From SAR116 cluster bacterium AG-325-F22 (GTDB lineage: Bacteria > Pseudomonadota > Alphaproteobacteria > Puniceispirillales > Marisalimonadaceae): a DNA stretch of 45,442 bases. The first letter of the stretch is position 1. Every line of letters begins with the position of its first letter. A program made the translations under genes and the position numbers. A model generated the notes under the pieces. It made no database searches. It was not told where the DNA came from and saw only the letters and a list, made by a program, of their open reading frames with translations. Below are positions 9,603-17,108 of the stretch, piece by piece. Location: positions 1-45,442 of the forward strand of contig QBYJ01000010.1 of the NCBI GenBank assembly GCA_003282885.1. Reading direction: 5' to 3'.

Positions 9603-10520
9603 ATGGCTAATGATGATTTTAAGGGTTGCTGGCCTGTAGCTCCAACTCCTTTCAAACCTAACGGTGAAATTGATAAAGAGGGTATGAAAAGGGTAATTGA
9701 CTGTATGGTTGATCAACAGGTTGACGGTATTTGTATATTGGCAAATTATTCTGAGCAATTTTTATTGTCTGATGAAGAAAGAGAAATTTTGACAAGGCTA
9801 TGTATAGAACATGTAGATGGCAGGGTTCCAGTTATTACAACAGTAAGTCATTTTTCTACTGATATAGCTTTTTCAAGAGCTAAATTAGTAAAAGAACTTG
9901 GTGGTGAAATGCTCATGATGATGCCACCCTATCATGGGGTTCTAATGAAAGGTTCTCCTCAGCAAACATTTGAACAATTTGCTAAAGTTGGTGAAGTAGG
10001 TGTCACCATTATGGTGCAAGATGCACCTTTATCCGGAATAGATTTACCTGTGCCTCTTTTAATAAAGATGGCCAAAGAAATTGAAATGGTGAAATGTTTT
10101 AAAATTGAGTGTGCTCAAGCAGCTGCAAAATTAAGAGTTCTTGTAAATGAAGGTGGAGATTTTATAGAAGGACCTTTTGATGGAGAAGAAGGAATAACAT
10201 TATTTGCTGATTTAGAAGCTGGAGCAACTGGAAATATGAGTTCAGCAATGATACCAGACTTAATAAGGCCAATAGTTTTAGATTATCTTGGAGGAAACGC
10301 TCAAAAATCTGAAAATCAATATAATCATATATTACCATTAATTAATTATGAAAATAGACAATGTGGCTTCAGAGCTACAAAGGTTGTTATGAAAGAAGGC
10401 GGTGTAATAAATTCTGATTTTTGTAGACATCCTATTCCGGATTTAGAAGAAAACGCTAAAAAAGGTTTGATAAACTTAGTTAAAAAATACAACCCAATTG
10501 CGTTACAATGGGGTAAATAA
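9603..10520 (+). CDS. DapA-superfamily protein, L-2-keto-3-deoxyarabonate dehydratase-like
   Basis: This is a 305-residue class I aldolase-type TIM barrel of the dihydrodipicolinate synthase superfamily. The Schiff-base lysine is Lys167 in CFKIECA. The usual YNVP motif carrying the catalytic tyrosine is replaced by QDAP (Gln139), so it is unlikely to be DapA. From memory, ILANYSEQF, VQDAP, EGPFDGEEGITL and LINYENRQCG closely match Azospirillum L-2-keto-3-deoxyarabonate dehydratase, which turns that sugar acid into 2-oxoglutarate semialdehyde. No arabinose dehydrogenase, lactonase, arabonate dehydratase or semialdehyde dehydrogenase lies nearby, so the physiological substrate may be another 2-oxo-3-deoxy acid. 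It begins 33 bases after the CaiC-like ligase with AAGGGA before ATG, and a cupin gene follows. Family is secure; the exact reaction is inferred by similarity. Confidence 0.82.
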   Translation: MANDDFKGCWPVAPTPFKPNGEIDKEGMKRVIDCMVDQQVDGICILANYSEQFLLSDEEREILTRLCIEHVDGRVPVITTVSHFSTDIAFSRAKLVKELGGEMLMMMPPYHGVLMKGSPQQTFEQFAKVGEVGVTIMVQDAPLSGIDLPVPLLIKMAKEIEMVKCFKIECAQAAAKLRVLVNEGGDFIEGPFDGEEGITLFADLEAGATGNMSSAMIPDLIRPIVLDYLGGNAQKSENQYNHILPLINYENRQCGFRATKVVMKEGGVINSDFCRHPIPDLEENAKKGLINLVKKYNPIALQWGK

Positions 10521-10559
10521 TGATAAAACTTGTAATTTTATTTTTAGTTGGAGGGATAG

Positions 10560-11069
10560 ATGCCTTACACTCTGAATGATTTAGTTGTTGATATAAAAGA
10601 AATACTTGTCAATGACCAAATTCAAAATGGCTCAGATAAAATTTGTTACTTTGTTTCAAAAGCCTTAATGGATCAAAACTTTATAGCAGAGAACCTTCCT
10701 GATCGATTAAATGGTGAACTTCCTAGACAGATACTTTATGAAGACAAGGATACAGGATTTTGTGTTTGCGGCCACGTATATGATACTGAGGCTCTAGGAA
10801 CTCCTCACGATCATGGACCAAGTTGGGCAATTTACGGGCAAGCATCTGGTGAAACAGAAATGACAGATTGGGAGATTACTAATGATACATCTTCAGATGA
10901 TATCATTTATGTTAAACCAAAAAAAACTTATACTATGAAAGCTGGTGATGTTCATTTTTATGATATTGGCCATGTTCACTCTCCTGTAAGGAAAGATCCC
11001 GTAAGATTGCTTAGAATAGAAGGTGAAAATTTAGATAATATTAAAAGATCGAACATAAAAGTATCTTGA
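10560..11069 (+). CDS. cupin-fold putative metalloenzyme
   Basis: This 169-residue protein has a single cupin barrel. The first cupin motif is GTPHDHGPSWAIYGQ with His83 and His85 and a following acidic GETEM (Glu98/Glu100). The second has KAGDVHFYDIGHVHSPVR with His138/His140. That histidine set can bind Fe(II) and resembles cysteine and 3-mercaptopropionate dioxygenases in spacing. However, the SWAIYGQ signature belongs to an uncharacterised proteobacterial cupin family, so dioxygenase activity is only a possibility. The start is fixed by GGAGGG four bases before ATG. The preceding 39 bases hold only a 19-codon hydrophobic frame that overlaps this start and is probably spurious. It is the last gene of the plus-strand run, and the converging crotonase ends 27 bases beyond. 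Confidence 0.85.
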   Translation: MPYTLNDLVVDIKEILVNDQIQNGSDKICYFVSKALMDQNFIAENLPDRLNGELPRQILYEDKDTGFCVCGHVYDTEALGTPHDHGPSWAIYGQASGETEMTDWEITNDTSSDDIIYVKPKKTYTMKAGDVHFYDIGHVHSPVRKDPVRLLRIEGENLDNIKRSNIKVS

Positions 11070-11096
11070 GACAGATCAAAATTTTCGCAATATACT

Positions 11097-11858
11097 TTAT
11101 TTATCTTTAACTTGAGTATCTATAAATTCTCTAATTCTTTTAACTAAACCTGGTTTTGATGCAGATCTAACTAATGCTGCAAGATCGTTGTTTAAATCTT
11201 TATCATCTAAAGTCTCTGACATTAATTTAGATTTCGATTCATAATTAAGATTAAAGGCTTCTAAGCTTATTTCTTTAATCTTTGATTTCCAATTATCTGC
11301 TTCACAAATACTTGTTAAAAAGCCACTTTTAAGGGCTTCATCGGAATTAAAAATTCGAGACGATTCGAGAAAATTTATAGCATTTTTTCTTCCAACCAAT
11401 CTAGACAACCTTCTTGTACCAAGTACTATTCCGAACTGTAGTCCCGGCATACGAAAAGTTGTTTCTGGTGAAGCAACCCTGTGTTGACATGCAGAAACAA
11501 TATCTGCGCCAGCACCAAAACAATTGCCATGAACAAGAGCTAGGCTACTAATTGGTAATTTATAAATCATTTGAAGTAATTCTTCAATTTTAACAAAACG
11601 ATAAAGAAGGTCTGCATCACTTTCATTTTGGAGATTACTTAAGTCAAAGCCAGAAGAAAAAGCTCGTCCTTCACCGCTAAAAATTAATAGTTTAATTTTT
11701 TTTTGGAGCGCTTCGTTTATACCATCAGTCATAATTTGAATCATTTGAGAGTTTAAAGCGTTGAGACGATAAGGATTATTTAAACGGAACCAAGTTATAT
11801 TCTCTTGATGTTCAATTATAACTGGAGTTGATTTTGTATTCATAACTAATTTAACCAT
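11097..11858 (-). CDS. crotonase-family protein lacking the usual catalytic glutamates
   Basis: This 253-residue protein has the enoyl-CoA hydratase/isomerase fold. The oxyanion-hole segments are AFSSGFDL near residue 68 and GNCFGAGAD near 111-119. Both glutamates that drive hydration in classical enoyl-CoA hydratase appear changed: the first position reads Asp119 (GAGADIVSA) and the second Gly139 (RMPGLQFG). It may therefore be a hydrolase, isomerase or decarboxylase-type crotonase, or a divergent hydratase. The ATG at 11858 lies 13 bases inside the upstream CoA-transferase gene and has GAGGAAG about ten bases before it. A second ATG at 11843 would avoid the overlap but lacks a ribosome site. 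Last gene of a three-gene minus-strand operon. Confidence 0.88.
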   Translation of the reverse strand: MVKLVMNTKSTPVIIEHQENITWFRLNNPYRLNALNSQMIQIMTDGINEALQKKIKLLIFSGEGRAFSSGFDLSNLQNESDADLLYRFVKIEELLQMIYKLPISSLALVHGNCFGAGADIVSACQHRVASPETTFRMPGLQFGIVLGTRRLSRLVGRKNAINFLESSRIFNSDEALKSGFLTSICEADNWKSKIKEISLEAFNLNYESKSKLMSETLDDKDLNNDLAALVRSASKPGLVKRIREFIDTQVKDK

Positions 11859-13021
11859 TCACAAATTACTTCCTCATTATGTTCACCAAGTTCTGGAGGC
11901 ATTTTTAAATCTTTTGTTTCAACGCCCTCAATTGAAATAGGAAAAGCAACACTGTATGTTTGGGAGCCATTTGGTAAAGTAATAGGTTTTACTATTTCCA
12001 AATGTTTTATGTGTTTGTCTTTTAATATAGTTTCAAAATTATTAATAGGCGCACAAGGAACTTTTCTTTTGTCCATTTCTCTCAACCAATGTTTCACATT
12101 ATGTTTAATAAACATTTTAGTAAGTATTTTTGACAACTCATCTTGATTTTTAGCTCGATCAGATTGTGTTTTAAAACGGGTGTCATTCTTAAGATGTTCC
12201 ATTTCAACAGCTTCGCAAACTTCAAACCAAAGCTTATCGTTTCCTGCTGCAATTACAAAAAAAGCGTCAGACGCTTTAAATGCTTGATATGGAGCATTTC
12301 TAGAGTGAGCAGATCCAAGCTTTTCTGGTGCTTTATTATTTCCAAAATATTCACTTGTTTGAAGAGCAGATATTCCTAAAAGGCTGCCAATCATAGAGCA
12401 ATCTATGTGTACTCCTTCACCACTTTGTTCAACTCTTCTAAGCATAGCCATAATAGTATAACTAGCATACAAACCCGTACAAAAATCACCTATCGGAACT
12501 CCGCATTTAACTGGAGAAGTATCTTTTTCTCCAGTAACGCTCATTATTCCAGATATAGCCTGAACGGTTACATCAAAAGCCCCTTTATCAGAATAAGGAC
12601 CTGTCTGACCATAACCAGAAATAGAACAATATATTAACTTTTTGTTAATTTTTCTTAAATCGTCATAACCAAGGCCAAGTTTTTTCAAAACACCTGGACG
12701 ATAATTTTCAATTAATATTGTTGCTTTGGAAATAAGTCTTTTCAGTAGACTTACATCAGAAGGATCCTTGATATTAAGAGCTACGCTCCATTTATTACGG
12801 TTTACTGAAGCAAAGTTTTCACTATAAGCTTCATTGTTTTTTTGTTGAGAAATATTTAATAGAGGCCATTGTCTCATTCCATCACCTCCTTTAGGGTTTT
12901 CAATTTTTATAACATCTGCGCCAAGATCTGCTAATAATGAAGATGCAAATGGGCCTGCTGCAATTTGACCAAGTTCTATTACACGAATACCTGATAAAGG
13001 TTTTCCATTATCTTTAAACAT
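11846..13021 (-). CDS. family III CoA-transferase (CaiB/BaiF)
   Basis: This 391-residue cytoplasmic family III CoA-transferase moves CoA between a CoA thioester and a free acid through an aspartyl-CoA anhydride. The N-terminal signature is GIRVIELGQIAAGPFASSLLADLGADVIKIE. The catalytic aspartate is probably Asp150 in KGAFDVTVQAISGIMSVTG. The C-terminus has the usual MDKRKVPCAPINNFE region. Its ATG overlaps the stop of the rhodanese gene by one base (TAATG) and its own end overlaps the crotonase start, so the three are translationally coupled. Family members act on oxalyl, carnitine, mesaconyl or sulfinopropionyl groups; the substrate cannot be assigned here. A second family member lies at 32218-33426. 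Confidence 0.93.
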   Translation of the reverse strand: MFKDNGKPLSGIRVIELGQIAAGPFASSLLADLGADVIKIENPKGGDGMRQWPLLNISQQKNNEAYSENFASVNRNKWSVALNIKDPSDVSLLKRLISKATILIENYRPGVLKKLGLGYDDLRKINKKLIYCSISGYGQTGPYSDKGAFDVTVQAISGIMSVTGEKDTSPVKCGVPIGDFCTGLYASYTIMAMLRRVEQSGEGVHIDCSMIGSLLGISALQTSEYFGNNKAPEKLGSAHSRNAPYQAFKASDAFFVIAAGNDKLWFEVCEAVEMEHLKNDTRFKTQSDRAKNQDELSKILTKMFIKHNVKHWLREMDKRKVPCAPINNFETILKDKHIKHLEIVKPITLPNGSQTYSVAFPISIEGVETKDLKMPPELGEHNEEVICEWLN

Positions 13022-14607
13022 TAACAGCTTTCAGCATTTATATTTCCGATTTTAAAAAAATTAATTTCTTGTTTATCCATTTTGTCTAATAGATCTATTT
13101 CCCATTTCAAATATTGCCTTGCGTGATCTTTATTTCCCTTATGACGCATGTAGGTGTGAAAGTTAAAGTCTATAAACTTTTTGTCTAATTCAATTATGTT
13201 TTGATCTAAACATTCAGGGTATTTAAAAATTTCTTCCTTATTCCAATGGTATACTTTGATTTGAATTTCTGGATATATTTCTTTTAGATCCTTAACAATC
13301 AGACTTACCTTACCTATGTCATCGAAAACTATAATTATATTTTTAATCAAGTTAGATGTATTTTGTTTTAGTGCCGATCTATTTAACCAAATAGAATTCT
13401 TCAGCCTTGATTTGCAATAATCAATACTTTTACGGATATCAAAAATAATAGTTGTAACTGATGCTTTTATATCATTCAAACTTATATGAGTAACTGATAT
13501 ATTCTTGAATTTAGCGTAATCTTTTATATTTAATGTATTTATTTCTTTTTCTATGCCTCGAAAAACATAACACTCAAAATTCATTTTTTTAAGCCAAAGT
13601 GCTGTTGTTCCTGCTCTCACAAGATCGCCCTCATCAAAAAGTATTATTCGTGACTTTAGTACTCCAACATAATTATCTGTAGCTTGAACCAGTTGACCCC
13701 CAGGGACATTTCTTATTCCTGGAACAAATTTTTCAGGAGATAAATCTGTTTTCACGTTGAAAATATAAGTAGATCTTGTTTCATCTTTTATTAAATCTTG
13801 AACTTTTGGTAAATCAATAACTTTTATATAATTTTTATCTAACAAATTTGAAATTTCACTTTTTAGCTTTTCTTTTTCGTTTTCTTTAGGCGGAATGTCG
13901 AGAAAATTTGTTTTGTTATTATCCAATTTTAAGTTAGATAAAACCCAACCCTGAGTTCCATTTTCTAAGGCGTAGACTTTATTTTTTATACCAAAATTTA
14001 TTAACGTTTGGGCCCCAATAATTGATCTAGTTCTGCCTGCACAATTTATAATTATGTCAGTCTTTGAATTTTTGATTATTGATGAAATTTTGTACGGTAT
14101 TTCGGCATTAGGGCAACAAATACTTTCTGGAATACTCATTTTATTATACTCTTCAAATGGTCGCCCATCTAATATGATTATATCTTCTTTTTTTTTCTGT
14201 TTTTGGAATAATTCTTTGGGGGTAATTGAAGGTGTGCGATACTTGTGTTCAACTAATTCACCAAAACTTTTACTAGGTACATTAATGCCATCAAATAATT
14301 TGAACTTGGCTCCCAACCAACCTTTAACACCTTCTTTTAAAATTAAAATTTTAGAATAGCCTAAAGCCTTTGCTTGTTTGTAGGCTAACTCGGATATTCC
14401 ATTGTTATCATCAAATAATACAACGCGAACATTTTTATTTGGGAGAAGTGTTTCTATGTTGATTTCAAAAGTACTAAATGGAATTGAAATAGAAAAAAAA
14501 GGATGACCTTTAGTATGTTGGCCAATTTCTCTCACATCAATAAACGCAATCTCGTTATCATCCGAAATCCAAGACTTAACTGTTTTTGCGTCTACAGTAT
14601 TATCCAT
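13021..14607 (-). CDS. four-domain rhodanese-like sulfurtransferase
   Basis: This 528-residue cytoplasmic protein has four tandem rhodanese-like domains, roughly residues 1-110, 120-225, 250-365 and 375-475. Only the second has an active-site cysteine, Cys189 in the loop CAGRTR. At the matching place the others read LFDDNNG, LFDEGDL and VFDDIGK, with aspartate instead of cysteine, so they are probably structural or binding domains. The same four-domain layout is known in many proteobacteria, where it is annotated as rhodanese-related sulfurtransferase, often near thiol dioxygenases or sulfur genes; that neighbourhood is recalled, not checked. It is the first gene of the minus-strand operon with the CoA-transferase and crotonase, and divergent by 88 bases from the thiamine diphosphate enzyme. 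It would carry sulfane sulfur by way of a Cys189 persulfide. Confidence 0.88.
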   Translation of the reverse strand: MDNTVDAKTVKSWISDDNEIAFIDVREIGQHTKGHPFFSISIPFSTFEINIETLLPNKNVRVVLFDDNNGISELAYKQAKALGYSKILILKEGVKGWLGAKFKLFDGINVPSKSFGELVEHKYRTPSITPKELFQKQKKKEDIIILDGRPFEEYNKMSIPESICCPNAEIPYKISSIIKNSKTDIIINCAGRTRSIIGAQTLINFGIKNKVYALENGTQGWVLSNLKLDNNKTNFLDIPPKENEKEKLKSEISNLLDKNYIKVIDLPKVQDLIKDETRSTYIFNVKTDLSPEKFVPGIRNVPGGQLVQATDNYVGVLKSRIILFDEGDLVRAGTTALWLKKMNFECYVFRGIEKEINTLNIKDYAKFKNISVTHISLNDIKASVTTIIFDIRKSIDYCKSRLKNSIWLNRSALKQNTSNLIKNIIIVFDDIGKVSLIVKDLKEIYPEIQIKVYHWNKEEIFKYPECLDQNIIELDKKFIDFNFHTYMRHKGNKDHARQYLKWEIDLLDKMDKQEINFFKIGNINAESC

Positions 14608-14665
14608 TTAAATAACTCAATCATTAGTTTAATCTTAACAATATTAAAAATTAAATATAAGATTT

Positions 14666-14677
14666 TTAACATGTTAA
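14666..14677. promoter_or_regulatory. 12-base palindrome in a divergent promoter region
   Basis: TTAACATGTTAA is a perfect palindrome in the 88-base spacer between the divergent rhodanese and thiamine diphosphate enzyme genes. A TATAAG box at 14656-14661 on the plus strand would place a start site at or next to the palindrome, an operator-like position. The -35 region is weak. In AT-rich DNA a 12-base palindrome can occur by chance, so this is only a candidate site. Confidence 0.3.
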
Positions 14678-14695
14678 GTCAAAAGGGGTGGGATT

Positions 14696-16348
14696 ATGAA
14701 AGAATATAATGTGGGAGACTTAGTTTCAGAATTTTTATATCATATAGGTGTGAAAGATGTTTTTGGTGTGGTTTCAGTCCATAACATACCTATGCTAGAT
14801 GCTATTGGTAGAAGAAACTATATACAAATGATACCTGCAAGAGGTGAAATGGGCGCAGGTCATATGGCAGATGGTTACGCAAGAGCTACAAATGGTCTTG
14901 GAGTTGTCTTTACTAGTACTGGACCTGGGGCAGCAAATATAGCAGGAGCTTTAGTTGAGTCTCGATTTGCAGGTTCAGCAGTACTTCATTTTACTGGTCA
15001 AACAGCAACAGAAAATTTAGATAAAAACCAAGGAACAGTTCACGATGTTCCTGATCAGTTGGGTATGTTGAAATCTATTTCTAAGAAAGCAATTAGAATA
15101 AGCAAACTAGAAGACGTTATTACAAAATTAATGGAAGCTACTACTGCTGCTCTAACTCCTCCAATGGGACCTGTGTCTGTTGAAATACCAATAGATATTC
15201 AAAGGACTTTTATTGAAAGGCCATCAGAATTAGATCAAATTAAATCGCCAAGCATAAATTTACAAATAGGTGATATTTCATCTTTAGATAAGATAGAAGA
15301 CATAGTAAAAAAATCTAAAAGAAAAATACTTTGGGTAGGTAATGGGGCAAAATTTGCAAAAGATGAAGTAGAAAAATTTATTGAAATTGGTTTTGCAGTT
15401 GTTACTAGTACATTAGGAAGAGGTGTTGTTCCTGAAAGTAATAAAATGAGTATGGGTGCTTTTAATGCTGTACCTCTAATAGAAGATTTTTATAAAACTC
15501 TTGATTTAATGATAGTTGTTGGAAGTAGATTAAGAGGACACGAAACTAGAGATATGTCTTTAAAACTTCCGGACAATATTATTCAAATTGACATTGATCC
15601 TGATGCAGAAAATAGAACATACAAAACTAACCTTTTTCATTGTGGTGACGCAAAAATGGTTTTGGGAGAACTTGCTAATAGACTATCAAACACTATTCTT
15701 GTAGATGATGACTGGATAAATGAAGTTTCAGAACTAAAAATTAAAATTTTAGAATCTTATAAAAATAATCTTGGTGCTTACAAAAACTTTCCAGAAATTA
15801 TAAGAAGAGTACTTCCTGAAAATGGAAGATGGGTAAGAGACGTAACAATTTCTAATAGTATGTGGGGCAATCGTTCTATGCAAATTAATAAACCAGAACA
15901 AAATATTTATCCAGTTGGGGCTGCAATTGGTCCTGGAATGGCTCTTGCTATTGGAGCGTCTGTTGGGATCAAAGGAGAAAAAACCATAGCTATGTGCGGT
16001 GATGGAGGTTTTATGTTGAACCTTCCTGATTTGTGGACAGCTGCTGAAACTAATTGTGATGTAGTTTTTCTAGTTATGAACGATCAGGGATATGGTGTTA
16101 TAAAACATATTCAAGAAAGCATGTATGGTGGAAGAAAATTTTATGCGGATTTGATAGGTCCAAATTTTGAAGATTTAGCCAAAGTTGCAAAAATGAAATA
16201 TAAGAGAATTGATAATGCTAATGAATTAGAAAAAAAATTGGATGAAGCTGTGAAATTTACAGGTCCTGTTTTGGTAGAAGTAAATGTTCAATCAGTAGGA
16301 GAAATGCCTCGTTACTTTGCTCCACCTCCTCATGCTTTAAAGGATTGA
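14696..16348 (+). CDS. thiamine diphosphate-dependent enzyme, acetolactate synthase-like
   Basis: This is a 550-residue enzyme of the pyruvate oxidase/acetolactate synthase/decarboxylase superfamily with PYR, central and PP domains in order. The cofactor-activating glutamate is Glu51 in PARGEMGAGHMADGYAR. The magnesium/diphosphate motif begins CGDGGF (Asp436), and NDQGYG completes it about 27 residues on. It is not a standard IlvB: the glutamate motif reads RGEMG and no small subunit is near. The family also includes benzaldehyde lyase-like ligases, sulfoacetaldehyde acetyltransferase and 2-oxo acid decarboxylases. The adjoining TauE-type exporter would suit sulfite release, but the protein is shorter than Xsc and does not show its motifs, so that is speculation. 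AGGGGTGGG lies just before the ATG. The exporter gene follows after one base, so they form an operon. Confidence 0.9.
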   Translation: MKEYNVGDLVSEFLYHIGVKDVFGVVSVHNIPMLDAIGRRNYIQMIPARGEMGAGHMADGYARATNGLGVVFTSTGPGAANIAGALVESRFAGSAVLHFTGQTATENLDKNQGTVHDVPDQLGMLKSISKKAIRISKLEDVITKLMEATTAALTPPMGPVSVEIPIDIQRTFIERPSELDQIKSPSINLQIGDISSLDKIEDIVKKSKRKILWVGNGAKFAKDEVEKFIEIGFAVVTSTLGRGVVPESNKMSMGAFNAVPLIEDFYKTLDLMIVVGSRLRGHETRDMSLKLPDNIIQIDIDPDAENRTYKTNLFHCGDAKMVLGELANRLSNTILVDDDWINEVSELKIKILESYKNNLGAYKNFPEIIRRVLPENGRWVRDVTISNSMWGNRSMQINKPEQNIYPVGAAIGPGMALAIGASVGIKGEKTIAMCGDGGFMLNLPDLWTAAETNCDVVFLVMNDQGYGVIKHIQESMYGGRKFYADLIGPNFEDLAKVAKMKYKRIDNANELEKKLDEAVKFTGPVLVEVNVQSVGEMPRYFAPPPHALKD

Positions 16349-16349
16349 A

Positions 16350-17108
16350 ATGTTTGAAATGCCAGGAGAACTTTCAGAGTTCACAATATACTTCTTAATA
16401 TTTGCGAGTATGGTGACCTCTTTTATAAGTTCTGCTTTTGGAATTGGTGGTGGAGCCATCCTAATAGGTTTGTTAGCCATTAAACTCCCGCCTTTTGCTT
16501 TGTTACCAATACACGGTATTGTTCAAATAGGATCTAATTTCGGTCGAACCCTTATATTTCTAAAAGATGTAAAGAGGGATGTGTTAGCTCCTTTTAGTAT
16601 CGGAACTGTTCTAGGATCTTTTATTGGTGGAACATTTTTTGTTCAAATAGAGCCTTGGTTACTTCAATTAATTGTTGCTTTATTTATTATTTGGTCTGTT
16701 TTTGGGAAAATCCCAGCTATTGGGTCAACCCACTTAGTGTTTGGTGGAATATTTTCTGGCTTTTTTACAATGTTTTTTGGAGCTTCAGGAACTTTAGTAG
16801 CAGGCATGGTAAAGACTATGAAATTAGAGCCAGTGAAACATACAGCTACTCACTCAGCGTTAATGACGATTCAACATTTTATAAAGGTAGTAATATTTGG
16901 CTTTGTAGGTTTTGTTTATGCCGATTATGTTCTGCTAATTACTGCAATGATTGTAAGTGGTTTTATAGGAACAGTAATTGGTAAAAAAATTTTAGTAAAA
17001 TTTGGTAAAAAATATTTTAAATTAGTACTAAATATTGTCCTGACTTTAATAGCATTAAACCTTATATGGAGTGCAATAAAAATGAGTGGTTATTTTACAA
17101 AGATTTAA
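16350..17108 (+). CDS. TauE/SafE-family membrane exporter
   Basis: This 252-residue inner-membrane protein belongs to the TauE/SafE (TSUP) family, whose studied members export sulfite, sulfoacetate or other small organic anions. The sequence is almost wholly hydrophobic with about seven to eight membrane spans. It has the family's glycine-rich first repeat SAFGIGGGAILIGLLAIKLP and a second repeat around FFGASGTLVAGMV. It begins one base after the stop of the thiamine diphosphate enzyme, so the two are very likely translated together and the exporter should handle a product or by-product of that enzyme. Its stop overlaps the stop of tctA on the other strand within TTAA at 17105-17108, leaving no room for a terminator. 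Confidence 0.9.
   Translation: MFEMPGELSEFTIYFLIFASMVTSFISSAFGIGGGAILIGLLAIKLPPFALLPIHGIVQIGSNFGRTLIFLKDVKRDVLAPFSIGTVLGSFIGGTFFVQIEPWLLQLIVALFIIWSVFGKIPAIGSTHLVFGGIFSGFFTMFFGASGTLVAGMVKTMKLEPVKHTATHSALMTIQHFIKVVIFGFVGFVYADYVLLITAMIVSGFIGTVIGKKILVKFGKKYFKLVLNIVLTLIALNLIWSAIKMSGYFTKI

Noticed and set aside
10520-10579. 19-codon hydrophobic frame between the dehydratase-like gene and the cupin
   Set aside because: It starts on the last base of a stop codon and runs into the cupin gene. Possible leader peptide, but it has no ribosome site and is too short to support.
7989-13021. Carnitine metabolism cluster (CaiC, CaiB and crotonase together)
   Set aside because: CaiT, CaiA and FixABCX are missing, the genes lie on two strands, and the crotonase lacks the expected catalytic acids.
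14503-14709. 68-codon plus-strand frame crossing the rhodanese start and the divergent spacer
   Set aside because: It overlaps the rhodanese coding region and ends inside the next gene in another frame; composition is not protein-like.
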